A stretch of DNA of 64,000 nt from Urinicoccus massiliensis (GTDB lineage: Bacteria; Bacillota; Clostridia; Tissierellales; Peptoniphilaceae), in contig NZ_LT635492.1 in the NCBI RefSeq assembly GCF_900120405.1, forward strand, positions 329,478 through 393,477. Direction: 5' to 3'. This document shows, in pieces, positions 35,201 to 43,066 of the stretch; the stretch's first letter is position 1; every line of letters begins with the position of its first letter. Both the position numbers and the translations under genes were made by a program. The notes beneath the pieces were generated by a model. The model ran no database searches. It saw only the letters and a program-made list of their open reading frames with translations, and was not told the DNA's origin.

Positions 35201-35781
35201 AATTTATCTAGGTCTTCATAGTCCAAAACTTCAATTTTTTGAATTTCATGACTTGTGCGGAAACCATCAAAAAAATGTACAAAAGGAACCCTGCCCTTGA
35301 TGGCAGACAAGTGAGCTATTCCGGCTAAATCCATAACTTCTTGTACCGATCCCGATGCCAAAAGCGCAAAGCCTGTAGCCCGAGTGGCCATAACATCTTG
35401 GTGGTCGCCGAAAATGCTTAGGGCCTGGGTTGCCAAAGATCGTGCAGCAACATGGAAGACTCCCGGCAATAATTCCCCGGAAATTTTATACATATTTGGA
35501 ATCATTAAAAGCAAACCTTGAGAAGCAGTAAAGGTTGATGTCAGCGCTCCTCCTTGTAAAGATCCATGGACCGCTCCGGATGCACCACCTTCTGCTTGCA
35601 TTTCTTTTACAAGAACTTCTTGTCCAAATATGTTTTTCCTCTCTTTTGCAGCCCAAGCATCAATATGTTCGGCCATTGGAGAGGACGGCGTAATGGGGTA
35701 AATACATGCCACATCTGAAAATGCATAGGCTACATGGGCAGCCGCTTCATTTCCATCCATGGTTTTCATGAATTTTGCCAT
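32242..35781 (-). CDS. nifJ: Pyruvate:ferredoxin (flavodoxin) oxidoreductase
   Basis: A 1179-residue single-chain PFOR that turns pyruvate and CoA into acetyl-CoA, CO2 and reduced ferredoxin or flavodoxin. All domains are present in one chain: the pyrimidine-binding N-terminal domain (YPITPSSPMAEHID), the gamma domain (WGFGSDGTVGANK), a two-[4Fe-4S] insert with CIQCNQCSYVCPH near 689 and CTGCGNCAQVCPA near 747, and the TPP domain with CAGCGETPY near 815, which holds the proximal cluster, then GDGWAYDIGFGG. Length is typical. ATG follows GGAGG. It is single, with its own promoter and terminator. This oxygen-sensitive enzyme is the main sign of anaerobic life here. Confidence 0.98.
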   Translation of the reverse strand: MAKFMKTMDGNEAAAHVAYAFSDVACIYPITPSSPMAEHIDAWAAKERKNIFGQEVLVKEMQAEGGASGAVHGSLQGGALTSTFTASQGLLLMIPNMYKISGELLPGVFHVAARSLATQALSIFGDHQDVMATRATGFALLASGSVQEVMDLAGIAHLSAIKGRVPFVHFFDGFRTSHEIQKIEVLDYEDLDKLVDHEAILAFKQRALSPSNPKIRGTAQNPDIYFQSMEASNHFYTDIVGITRDYMKKISDLTGRHYDLFNYYGAEDAKKVIVAMGSVTETIEEVVDYLNKKGEKVGLLKVHLYRPFSREVFLENMPKTVEKIAVLDRTKEKGAMGEPLYLDVRDIYYDLEDRPLIIGGRYGLGSKDTTPSQILAVYKHLDQDQPSHNFTIGIEDDVTHLSLPLDEIVHTEPEGTIACKFWGFGSDGTVGANKSAIKIIGDGTDMYAQGYFDYDSKKSGGVTMSHLRFGHKKITSTYLITEANFISCSKQSYVHQYDLLRGIKKGGKFLLNTIWTEEELGNHLPSSLKRAIAQNDIEFYTINATKIAAEVGLGGRTNMVMQAAFFKLSGVLPIEEAREKLKEAIVKDYGHKGDDIVAMNNKAVDRGMDAIVKIEVPESWKTADEPEDYTIPGAPDFINDIVIPMTRQEGNDLPVSAFVGREDGTFPNGTSRFEKRGIAVNVPQWQKDKCIQCNQCSYVCPHAVIRPFLLNEEEAKKAPEGFETIPARGKGTEGLDFRIQISPLDCTGCGNCAQVCPAKEKALLMVPFESEFEEQSVNWDYASDEVASKQDQFEANNVKNSQFFMPHLEFSGACAGCGETPYIKLITQLFGDHMMIANATGCTSIWGGSAPSMPYCTDACGNGPSWANSLFEDNAEYGYGMKVGSNQVRDRIKLLAEEVIEAKVDQELSDALGQWIQGKDDYKESKAATAKILPLLDQSYGGHCQKELEELKGLKDYFIKRSQWIIGGDGWAYDIGFGGVDHVLASGEDINIFVVDTEVYSNTGGQSSKATPTGAVAQFAAAGKTTKKKDLGLMMTSYGYIYVASIAMGADKNQALKAIKEAEAYPGPSLIIAYAPCINHGIRTGMGTSIEEEKKAVETGYWNLYRYNPSLKKEGKNPFILDSKEPSRPYREFLDGEVRYTSLKKLFPERAENLFGMAEEQAKDRYEHYKRLSENYDNE

Positions 35782-35842
35782 AAGAATACCTCCTTATTCT
35801 CTATATCTATGATTTAACGTAGGTCTGAATACCTTTAAATTT

Positions 35843-35871
35843 ATGATATCAAATGGATTTTTATAAAGCAA
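35843..35871 (-). promoter_or_regulatory. Probable promoter of nifJ
   Basis: On the minus strand TTGCTT, 17-bp spacer, TATCAT; predicted start near 35836, giving a leader of about 55 bases. Confidence 0.5.
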
Positions 35872-35996
35872 TAAGTTTCCCCTAAAGATTTAAAATATTG
35901 CCCTTAATATTTTGAAAAGATCAGGCTCTTTTCTTGGATAATGGACATCCCACCAGCCCTTCCCGCCTGCCTTATCATTAGGTTACGCTAACTTTT

Positions 35997-36932
35997 TTAG
36001 CTATTTTTCTTCCGTCGACTTATTTCATTCATAACCCTGTCATTTAAAGCCACAGCTGCATTATAACCCAGGTCTTTTAACTTAAAGTTTTTAGTGGCCA
36101 CCTCGATAACCATGGAAGTGTTTCTTCCGCTCTTTACCGGAATGGTCATCATGGGAACCTCAATGCCCAAGTATTGGCCATACTGACTTTTTTCTCCCAA
36201 GCGATCATAGGAAATATTTTCGTTCCAGGGCTCCAGGTGGACAATGAGGTCAATTTCTTTTTCCTCCATAACACAACCCACGCCAAAAATCCTTTGAACA
36301 TCAATGATTCCCACGCCCCGAATTTCCATAAAGTGTTGGGTCACCTTGGGGCTCGTTCCATGTAATTGCTCGTCCAAACGACGGATAATTACAGAGTCGT
36401 CACTGATTAACTTGTGTCCGTTAACCAATAAGTCCAGGGCAGTTTCACTCTTTCCTACCCCGGAAGGTCCGGTAAGTAGGACACCAACGCCGTAAATATC
36501 CATTAATATCCCATGGACCCGCATGCTGGGAGCCAGCAAAACATCCGTATAGTTAATAAGCTGGTTAACTAAACGACTGGTGGTGGCCTTGGTGGTTAAA
36601 ATGGTTCGATCATATTTTTTTGCAAGGTCGACGGCCTCTTTAAAGACTGCATTTCCTCTAGAAAAAATCATAACAGGAATATGGCTGGCAAAAATAGGCT
36701 CCAAAACTTGACAGCGCTTTTCATGGGTCAAGTCATTGCAAAATTGCCACTCTGCCCCTCCAATAATTTGAATTCGTTCCGAAACGTATTTTCGAAAATA
36801 ACCAAACAATTGGAGACCTGGACGATTTAGTTCATTTGATTCAATTTCTACTTCTTCATAATCCTTAGCCAGATAAACAACCTCAAAACCCATATCATCA
36901 ATCAGTTGTTTTAGAGAGAAAGATCCATTCAT
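35997..36932 (-). CDS. hprK: HPr kinase/phosphorylase
   Basis: A 311-residue bifunctional enzyme that phosphorylates HPr on Ser46 and removes the phosphate, the switch of carbon catabolite control in Firmicutes. Walker A is GPSGVGKSET near residue 154, the catalytic HKLISDDSV follows, and the family signature EIRGVGIIDVQRIFGVG is present. The frame extends six codons upstream, but ATG 36932 has GGAAGGAGA upstream and overlaps the uvrC stop as TAATG, so it is chosen. No ccpA or ptsH is nearby. Confidence 0.96.
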   Translation of the reverse strand: MNGSFSLKQLIDDMGFEVVYLAKDYEEVEIESNELNRPGLQLFGYFRKYVSERIQIIGGAEWQFCNDLTHEKRCQVLEPIFASHIPVMIFSRGNAVFKEAVDLAKKYDRTILTTKATTSRLVNQLINYTDVLLAPSMRVHGILMDIYGVGVLLTGPSGVGKSETALDLLVNGHKLISDDSVIIRRLDEQLHGTSPKVTQHFMEIRGVGIIDVQRIFGVGCVMEEKEIDLIVHLEPWNENISYDRLGEKSQYGQYLGIEVPMMTIPVKSGRNTSMVIEVATKNFKLKDLGYNAAVALNDRVMNEISRRKKNS

Positions 36933-38776
36933 TAGCTGTTCTCCTTCCAATAATTCTTTAAGCTTTCTGCTGCCTTACTGTTCATGCCATCCACTTCTTT
37001 TAGCTCTTCAATAGAGGCTTCCTTAATTTTTTGAATACTCTTAAAGTGCTTCATCAAGGCCTGCTTCCTCTTGGGACCTATGCCGGGGATATCATCCAGT
37101 TGAGACTTGAACATGGACTTTGTGTGTAAACTCTTGTGGTAGTTCAAGGCAAAGCGGTGGGCCTCTTCCTGGATGGAAAATAAGAGCCTATAGAGCCTTG
37201 AAGCAACCTTGAGACGGATTTCCTTTCCCTGGTAGACTAGCCCTCTTGTTTTATGGAAGTCATCTTTTACTAGACCCACAATGGGAATTTGTATCCCCAA
37301 CTTGTCCAAGGCCCTTGTTACCACATTGACTTGGCCCAGGCCCCCGTCAATCAAAAGTACATCTGGATAAATGTAAAAAGAATTGATTTTGCCATCTTTT
37401 TTATCTGCCTGTCCCCGTAAAAAACGTCGGGTTAAGACTTCCTCCATACTCTTGTAGTCATCCGGCCCCTGGACTGTCTTGATTTTAAATTTCCGATAGT
37501 CACTTTTCTTGGCTAGACCATCTTCATAAACCACCATAGACCCTACAGATTCCACTCCGGAAATATTGGAAATATCATAACATTCCAGGCGGTGGGGAAA
37601 ATCTTTTAAATCCAAGATATCCTGCAGATCCTCCAAGGCCATCTTGCGTTCATTCTTCTTCCTCTTATACTTGTCTGAGTTTTTACTCAACATATCTATG
37701 GCATTTTGCTTGGCCAGGCGAACCAGGTCTCTTTTTTCTCCAATTTTAGGAGACTGGATATGGACCCGGCTCTTTCTTTTTTGGCTCAGCCAATCTTCAA
37801 TGGTGGAGTCACTTAGGTCTTTTTCAACGAGGATCTCCTTGGGAATATGGGCTGTTCCACTATAAAATTGCTTGATAAAGGTCTCGGTAATTTCCTCTGT
37901 AGACTCTTGGTTAAAGTGGTCCAACAAAAAGTGCTCCCGGCCAATGATTTTTCCGTTCCGAATGAAAAAGATTTGCACCAAAACATCATTGACATCTCGA
38001 GCAATAGCAATGACATCTTGTTCCTTGTCCGAATTTGCCTCGGTAATCTTCTGTTTCTCACTTAGAATCTCCAAGGACCTTAGAGAATCTCGATATTTAG
38101 CCGCCTGTTCAAATTCTAAGTTTTCAGAAGCCTTTTCCATGGCTTCCCTTACTTTTTCATAGAGGTCTGTCTTCTTTCCGTCCAAAAAATTTTGAATATC
38201 CTCTATGTGCTGCTTGTAGTCTTGAGAAGAAACCTCTCCAGTACAAGGGCCCATACAGCGATGGATAAAGTAGTTTAAACAAGGTCTCACCTTGCCTATG
38301 GACTTTTCAATATTTAAATGACAGTCCCTAATGGGATAGAATTCATGGATCCGATCAATGGCTTCATTCACCGCTGTGGTATTGGGAAAGGGGCCATAAT
38401 ATTTAGATCCATCCTTGCCCAGACGTCTTGTTTTTAAAACGCGAGGAAATTCTTCCCCGCGAGTTATTTTAATATATGGGTATTGTTTATCATCCCTGAG
38501 GAGGACATTGTACTTGGGCCGCTTTTCCTTAATCAAGTTTTGTTCTAGGACCAAGGACTCAATTTCATTTTCAACAATGATATATTCATAGTCTTCAATG
38601 TGGGATACCATAGCCCGCACTTTTGAAGAGCTTTGACCATAGGATCCAAAATATTGGCGGACTCTCTTTCTTAAATTTTTGGCCTTACCAACATAAATTA
38701 CCGTATCCGAAGCATCCTTCATCAAATAGACTCCCGGATTGTTGGGAAGTAGGTCTAATTGTTCCTTACTAACCAT
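36932..38776 (-). CDS. uvrC: Excinuclease ABC subunit C
   Basis: A 614-residue UvrC, making both incisions in nucleotide excision repair. N-terminal GIY-YIG domain (PGVYLMKDASDTVIYVGKAK), a zinc-less Cys region, the UVR helix pair near 200 (EKASENLEFEQAAKYRD), the RNase H-like endonuclease (CYDISNISG, DGGLGQV) and a C-terminal helix-hairpin-helix (IPGIGPKRKQALMKHF). Full length. Its start overlaps the aminopeptidase stop (TAATG), so aminopeptidase P, uvrC and hprK are translationally linked. Confidence 0.97.
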   Translation of the reverse strand: MVSKEQLDLLPNNPGVYLMKDASDTVIYVGKAKNLRKRVRQYFGSYGQSSSKVRAMVSHIEDYEYIIVENEIESLVLEQNLIKEKRPKYNVLLRDDKQYPYIKITRGEEFPRVLKTRRLGKDGSKYYGPFPNTTAVNEAIDRIHEFYPIRDCHLNIEKSIGKVRPCLNYFIHRCMGPCTGEVSSQDYKQHIEDIQNFLDGKKTDLYEKVREAMEKASENLEFEQAAKYRDSLRSLEILSEKQKITEANSDKEQDVIAIARDVNDVLVQIFFIRNGKIIGREHFLLDHFNQESTEEITETFIKQFYSGTAHIPKEILVEKDLSDSTIEDWLSQKRKSRVHIQSPKIGEKRDLVRLAKQNAIDMLSKNSDKYKRKKNERKMALEDLQDILDLKDFPHRLECYDISNISGVESVGSMVVYEDGLAKKSDYRKFKIKTVQGPDDYKSMEEVLTRRFLRGQADKKDGKINSFYIYPDVLLIDGGLGQVNVVTRALDKLGIQIPIVGLVKDDFHKTRGLVYQGKEIRLKVASRLYRLLFSIQEEAHRFALNYHKSLHTKSMFKSQLDDIPGIGPKRKQALMKHFKSIQKIKEASIEELKEVDGMNSKAAESLKNYWKENS

Positions 38777-40545
38777 TATTTTTCCGAAAAAGGTTCCGTT
38801 TGGATGGAAAGGTAGGCTTCTTCTTCCTTGTTTAAATTAGGAGCCAACAAGTCATAAACTTGTTCATTGTAACGATTTAACCATTGTCTTTCTTCCCGGG
38901 TTAAGAGGTCTGGATTGATACACTTCCGATCAAAGGGAATATAGCTTAGCATGTCGAAAGAGTAAAAAGTTCCATCAGGAGCTGTTCCATCTAATTTTAC
39001 AGCCACGTCATTTTCCAGGCGGATGCCGTACATGTCTTCTTTATAAATGCCCGGCTCAATGGTAACAATATACCCTTCTTCCAAGGGACAATCCTCTGTC
39101 CAGCGACTAATCCTATGGGGACCTTCATGGACATTTAAAAGATAGCCCACCCCGTGACCTGTTCCACACTTATAGTCCATATGATATTGCCAAATAGGTC
39201 TTCTGGCGATGGCATCCAATTGACTTCCCTTGGTCCCTTCCAAAAAGATGGTGTTGGCTAGGCCGATATGACTCTTTAAAACCAGGGTGTAGTCTCTTTT
39301 TTCTTCTTCTGTAGGTTGACCAAAGTGTAGGGTCCGTGTAATATCTGTGGTTCCCCGTAAATATTGGCCACCACTGTCGATTAAATAGAAAGAATCTTTT
39401 CCAATGACTGCACTTTCCTTTTGGGCTGAATAGTGCATCATAGCCCCATTGGATCCATAGGCAGAAATCGGTGTAAAGGAATCTTCAATATAATCTACAA
39501 TATTTTTCCTAAAAGAAATCAGCTTGTTTTGCGCTTCAAATTCAGTAATGGTTTTTCCTGCCAACACTTCTTGGTTTAACCAGGAAAAATATTTAACCAA
39601 GGCCACCCCATCATCAACATAAGCCGCCTTTACATTATTCAACTCTACCTTGTTTTTTACGGCCTTTAACATGGTTGTAGGGTTAATAGCCTCAATCAGC
39701 TGGTTCTTTTCCTTGATGTTTTTATAGACCAAGGCATTTGTCTTGCTGGGGTCCAACAAGATCTTCTTACCCTTAAGTTTTTTAATGTCTTGGTAAAAAT
39801 CATGGTATTCCTTGACGACAATCTTTTGTTGTTCAAAATACTCTACGATTTCTTGGTCAATTTTCTTTAGGTCAATATAAAGGACCAGGTGCTTCTTGTC
39901 TAAGGTTAAAAAGCTCAAGAAAACAGGGTTGTTTGGAATATCTCTTCCCCGAAGATTGGTGAACCAGGCAATGTCATCCAAAGAAGACAAAACCAGAGTA
40001 TCTGCCTCGTGTTTTTTTAATTCCTCCATAACCTGGTCTCTTTTTTCCAGGGTGGAAAATTTGGTATAGGCGTTTTTCAAAATAAACATGGGTTCTTGGG
40101 GCAGGCCGGGTCGGTTTTCCCACAAGTCTGTCATTAGGTCCACAGCCTTAAAGTTTAGGTCTGGTCTTTGACTTTCCAACTTTTGCAGGTCCTTCATCAT
40201 TAAAAGTTCCCCATGGAAGCCAACTGTGTCCCCCTCTTTGGCCATTTTAATCACATAATCATAGGGAGATAAAATCTCTGGTTGACCATCCTTTTGTAGG
40301 GCAAAACCGGAACCTTCCAATTGTTTCCCAGCTTGAATATAGTAACGACCATCCGTCCAGCAATAAGCTTCATCCTTAAAAGCCACTGCGACCCCAGCAG
40401 ATCCGGTAAATCCAGTTAAAAATGTCCGATACTTATAGGCGTCTGGTGGATATTCACTACCATGAGGGTCCCCAGTAGGAACCAAGTAAATATCTATTTT
40501 GTTTTCTTGCATTTTATTTCTTAATTTTTTTAAAACTTCCATCAT
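38776..40545 (-). CDS. Aminopeptidase P family (Xaa-Pro aminopeptidase)
   Basis: A 589-residue M24 metallopeptidase of the long type. Two creatinase-like N-terminal domains (1-310; PTGDPHGSEYPPDAY, GRDIPNNPVF) precede the pita-bread catalytic domain, whose metal ligands sit in YLIDSGGQYLRGTTDITRT, GTGHGVGYLLNVHEGPH and VTIEPGIY. It removes N-terminal residues before proline. Two ATG codons in a row could both serve as start; AAAGG lies upstream. First gene of the operon with uvrC and hprK. Confidence 0.94.
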   Translation of the reverse strand: MMEVLKKLRNKMQENKIDIYLVPTGDPHGSEYPPDAYKYRTFLTGFTGSAGVAVAFKDEAYCWTDGRYYIQAGKQLEGSGFALQKDGQPEILSPYDYVIKMAKEGDTVGFHGELLMMKDLQKLESQRPDLNFKAVDLMTDLWENRPGLPQEPMFILKNAYTKFSTLEKRDQVMEELKKHEADTLVLSSLDDIAWFTNLRGRDIPNNPVFLSFLTLDKKHLVLYIDLKKIDQEIVEYFEQQKIVVKEYHDFYQDIKKLKGKKILLDPSKTNALVYKNIKEKNQLIEAINPTTMLKAVKNKVELNNVKAAYVDDGVALVKYFSWLNQEVLAGKTITEFEAQNKLISFRKNIVDYIEDSFTPISAYGSNGAMMHYSAQKESAVIGKDSFYLIDSGGQYLRGTTDITRTLHFGQPTEEEKRDYTLVLKSHIGLANTIFLEGTKGSQLDAIARRPIWQYHMDYKCGTGHGVGYLLNVHEGPHRISRWTEDCPLEEGYIVTIEPGIYKEDMYGIRLENDVAVKLDGTAPDGTFYSFDMLSYIPFDRKCINPDLLTREERQWLNRYNEQVYDLLAPNLNKEEEAYLSIQTEPFSEK

Positions 40546-40692
40546 ACACGACCTTTCTTTATATGTTTATTTTACAATAAAGAGGGAAAAAAAGCACCTA
40601 TTGCCGCGACTTTTCCCTGGCTTTTATTTTCCCAAGCCTGACCTGCAAGCAAGCTTTCTAATTCTTGCCAGTTTGATATTTCCCTGCACAAG

Positions 40693-40730
40693 AAAAGCCA
40701 CTAGTATGGCTAAAAGCTTACTAGTGGCCT
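40693..40730 (-). terminator. Terminator of the flavodoxin-DUF3793 operon
   Basis: Minus strand GCCACTAGTA / TACTAGTGGC, 12-base loop, then TTTTC. The rest of the gap up to 40545 carries the start region of the aminopeptidase gene and no other clear feature. Confidence 0.75.
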
Positions 40731-40739
40731 TTGTTTACC

Positions 40740-41339
40740 CTAAACAGACTGCTTTAATTTGTATTCATCCATGACTTGAGCCATAGTTTTTAATTTAATC
40801 GCATCGTATTGGGCAAAAATTTTTTTAGAGAAATCGACATTTTGATAAACGCACCAATAGCCCTTAAACTTACATTTCTTCCCTCCCAGGGTGGAAAAAC
40901 CTAGAACATCACAGGTTGGATAACCTAGGAAAATTCCAACTTCATGGGGACAGGAATTTTGAAAATGTCTTTTTAGCGTCTTTAGGGCCTCGGATAGGTT
41001 TGCGGGATCTTTATACTTGTACTTTTTTAAAAACAATTGAATTTCTTCTTGCCCCAAATGGGCTTCCAATGATTCTTTTTTATAAAAGTAAACCAAAACC
41101 CCCTGCTGGGACTCTTTTAAAATAAAAGATTGCACTCCAAGAGCCTCTTCAAAGTATTTTTTCTTGGCTAGAAAAATTTTATGTAGGGGCAAGTGGGTCA
41201 TGGATAAATTTAAGAGGGTCCCAGCCTTGTTGCAATAGAGGGTTGGGGCCAGCTGGACCCTTAAATATCCGTAGAGATAGGAAAATTCGTCCAGCTGACC
41301 CAACTTTTCAAAAAAAGACAGGAGACTTTCCTTGGGCAT
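40740..41339 (-). CDS. DUF3793 family protein
   Basis: A 199-residue protein. The C-terminal half has the DUF3793 hallmarks: PHEVGIFLGYPTCDVLGF, GKKCKFKGYWCVYQN, then AQYDAIKLK. The family is found in anaerobic Firmicutes, often next to flavodoxin, and has no assigned function; links to iron or haem handling have been guessed. The frame is open upstream into the flavodoxin gene, but the ATG at 41339, two bases after the flavodoxin stop, begins the conserved MPKESLLSFFEKLG and is preferred. Confidence 0.85.
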   Translation of the reverse strand: MPKESLLSFFEKLGQLDEFSYLYGYLRVQLAPTLYCNKAGTLLNLSMTHLPLHKIFLAKKKYFEEALGVQSFILKESQQGVLVYFYKKESLEAHLGQEEIQLFLKKYKYKDPANLSEALKTLKRHFQNSCPHEVGIFLGYPTCDVLGFSTLGGKKCKFKGYWCVYQNVDFSKKIFAQYDAIKLKTMAQVMDEYKLKQSV

Positions 41340-41340
41340 C

Positions 41341-41769
41341 TTAAGACCGCGCCAAGTCTCGTCCCAATAATTTGCAGTCATAAAGGGCATCTTCGTCTGG
41401 ATCATCATAAGCAATTAAACCGTCTGCAACCAGTCTTGCTCCACAATCTTCCATTTCTTCCACCCATTCTTTCATCCATTGACCGTCAGCCCACTCATAG
41501 GATCCAAATAAGGCTGTAGCCTTGCCAGACAAGAGGGGTTTGATTTCATCAACAAAGGGTCGGAAGCAAGTTTCTTCCAATTCTTCAGCTCCCATAGCTG
41601 GGCAACCAAGAGCTACAGCATCAGCAGACTTTACATCTTCTGCTGTGGCATCTGTTACAAAGAGTAGGTCTACATTTGCTCCCTCTTCCTTGGCTCCTTC
41701 AACAACAGCATGGGCCATTTTTTCAGTGTTTCCTGTTCCGGTCCAATAGATTACTTTAATGGTTTTCAT
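41341..41769 (-). CDS. Flavodoxin
   Basis: A 142-residue short-chain flavodoxin. The FMN phosphate loop is WTGTGNTEKMA (residues 9-19), and the isoalloxazine-contacting loops fall in LGCPAMGAEELEE and GSYEWADGQWM. Length and all blocks are those of clostridial flavodoxins. It can replace ferredoxin as PFOR electron acceptor when iron is short. ATG follows AGGAGG. It is divergent from an AraC regulator and co-transcribed with DUF3793. Confidence 0.96.
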   Translation of the reverse strand: MKTIKVIYWTGTGNTEKMAHAVVEGAKEEGANVDLLFVTDATAEDVKSADAVALGCPAMGAEELEETCFRPFVDEIKPLLSGKATALFGSYEWADGQWMKEWVEEMEDCGARLVADGLIAYDDPDEDALYDCKLLGRDLARS

Positions 41770-41846
41770 AATTCCTCCTAAATTTCATTGATATTTGCTA
41801 TCATTTATATTATTATTATAGTAGCTTTGATAATTCATTGCTTTTC

Positions 41847-41864
41847 ATTTATCGCCTATTTATC
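41847..41864. promoter_or_regulatory. Candidate AraC-type operator between flavodoxin and araC
   Basis: Two direct copies of ATTTATC, 11 bp apart (one helical turn), at 41847-41853 and 41858-41864, in the 115-bp divergent gap. A TATAAT on the minus strand near 41815 could be the flavodoxin -10. Spacing fits AraC-type half sites; binding is inferred. Confidence 0.3.
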
Positions 41865-41884
41865 ATATAAAAAAAGGAGTTCTT

Positions 41885-42517
41885 ATGTACGATTATCTTA
41901 ATTTAGTTAAAAAATTAAAAAATTCCACTTTAAAAAATGCAAAAGATACCCTCTACCGGGAACTTATGCCCTATAGTGAAGACCTAGCCTCTCTTCAAAA
42001 GTATCTGGACCATTTAAATGTTTATTTATGTACATATTTTTTACTTAGATACAAACTACATTTAGAAAAAATTGCCGAGATTTTTGACCAAAAAATCCAA
42101 GAAGTAGAAACCTTTGAACAAGCTTTTCTTCTTGGCGAAGACATCTTAAATGAGTATAAAAACCGCTTTGGAACCGTCCTCCTATCTGTGGACCATCAAC
42201 TGATTAAACAAGCCTTAACCTATATTCAACAACACTTCCATGAAAAAATCACCCTGGATACTGTATCCAAAAAGCTCCATCTTTCTAAAAACTACCTCTG
42301 CCACCTCTTTCAAGAGGAAACCGGCCACAAGTTTTGTGAATATATTTCTCTTCTTCGGATCCAACATGCCAAAAAGTTAATTGAAGAAGGAAAAGATTCC
42401 TTTACCTCGATTTCTTATACTTGCGGCTTTTCAAGTCAAAGTCATTTCTCTACAACCTTTAAAAAATATGCCGGTTGTACCCCTAAGGAATACCAGAAAA
42501 TAATTCTAGCCAAGTAA
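41885..42517 (+). CDS. AraC-family transcription regulator
   Basis: A 210-residue regulator. The C-terminal 100 residues carry the two AraC helix-turn-helix units: ITLDTVSKKLHLSKNYLCHLFQEETGHKFCEYI and FTSISYTCGFSSQSHFSTTFKKYAGCTPKEYQ (each shortened in reading: LDTVSKKLHLSKNYLCHLF, ISYTCGFSSQSHFSTTFKK). The N-terminal 105 residues are helical and hold three cysteines but no cupin-like sugar domain, so the signal is not a standard sugar. It is divergent from flavodoxin-DUF3793 and may control them. Confidence 0.9.
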   Translation: MYDYLNLVKKLKNSTLKNAKDTLYRELMPYSEDLASLQKYLDHLNVYLCTYFLLRYKLHLEKIAEIFDQKIQEVETFEQAFLLGEDILNEYKNRFGTVLLSVDHQLIKQALTYIQQHFHEKITLDTVSKKLHLSKNYLCHLFQEETGHKFCEYISLLRIQHAKKLIEEGKDSFTSISYTCGFSSQSHFSTTFKKYAGCTPKEYQKIILAK

Positions 42518-42525
42518 GTTTTATA

Positions 42526-42565
42526 GATAAAAAAGGAGGACAGGTTAACCTGTCCTCCTTTTTTA
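42526..42565. terminator. Bidirectional terminator, 40-bp perfect palindrome
   Basis: GATAAAAAAGGAGGACAGGT on the left arm is matched exactly on the right arm, without any spacer base. It serves araC on the plus strand and spoVG on the minus strand. Confidence 0.9.
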
Positions 42566-42603
42566 TCTACTTATAGCTATTTTGAATGGCTTGTCTATAA
42601 AGC

Positions 42604-42924
42604 TTAATTCAATTCTTGACCATCTACCACATCTTCTTCAATAAAACTTTCTTCTGTGGCATCTTCTTCTGCCGCTACTCTTTGAAATTCATTGATAACG
42701 GCTTCTTCAAGCTCATTTCTTGTTTTTGAATTAATTGGGTGTGCAATGTCTCTAAAGGATCCTGATGGAATGCGACGACTTGGCATTGCTAAAAAAAGTC
42801 CATCCGTTCCTTCAATCACTTTCATATCATGAACGACAAAATCTCCATCAAATGTTACGGAAGCAATTGCCTTCATTCTGCCCCCATCTTTAATTTGCCG
42901 AATACGAATATCCGTAATGTTCAT
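42604..42924 (-). CDS. spoVG: Septation/RNA-binding regulator SpoVG
   Basis: A 106-residue SpoVG, a small nucleic-acid-binding regulator. The conserved start MNITDIRIRQI and FVVHDMKVIEG, LFLAMPSRR, DIAHPINS are intact; the C-terminus is an acidic tail. The frame extends nine codons upstream, but ATG 42924 has AAGGATGGTGA ahead and is the family start. A promoter-like sequence lies about 40 bases upstream, divergent from murC. Presence does not prove sporulation, since SpoVG occurs in many non-sporing Firmicutes. Confidence 0.96.
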   Translation of the reverse strand: MNITDIRIRQIKDGGRMKAIASVTFDGDFVVHDMKVIEGTDGLFLAMPSRRIPSGSFRDIAHPINSKTRNELEEAVINEFQRVAAEEDATEESFIEEDVVDGQELN

Positions 42925-42949
42925 GGTGTCACCATCCTTTCCTTTTACC

Positions 42950-42979
42950 ATTATACTATATTATAAGAATAAAAGTAAA
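42950..42979 (-). promoter_or_regulatory. Promoter of spoVG
   Basis: On the minus strand TTTACT, 18-bp spacer, TATAAT. On the opposite strand, an extended -10 (TGCTATAAT at 43033-43041) probably serves murC; its -35 is weak. Confidence 0.55.
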
Positions 42980-43066
42980 CACTTATGAACTTTCTTCGAT
43001 ATAAATAGAAATTTCTTTTCCCTCAGACTTTGTGCTATAATTATCCTATATGAGGAGGACCGTCTA

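Noticed and set aside
35892-35913. AT-only hairpin (AAAATATT / AATATTTT) as terminator of hprK
   Set aside because: The stem has no G-C pairs and no T-run follows; it is also close to the nifJ promoter. No clear hprK terminator was found.
35930-35975. Short GC-rich minus-strand ORF between hprK and nifJ
   Set aside because: About 20 codons, ATG without any ribosome site, and no neighbours to support it.
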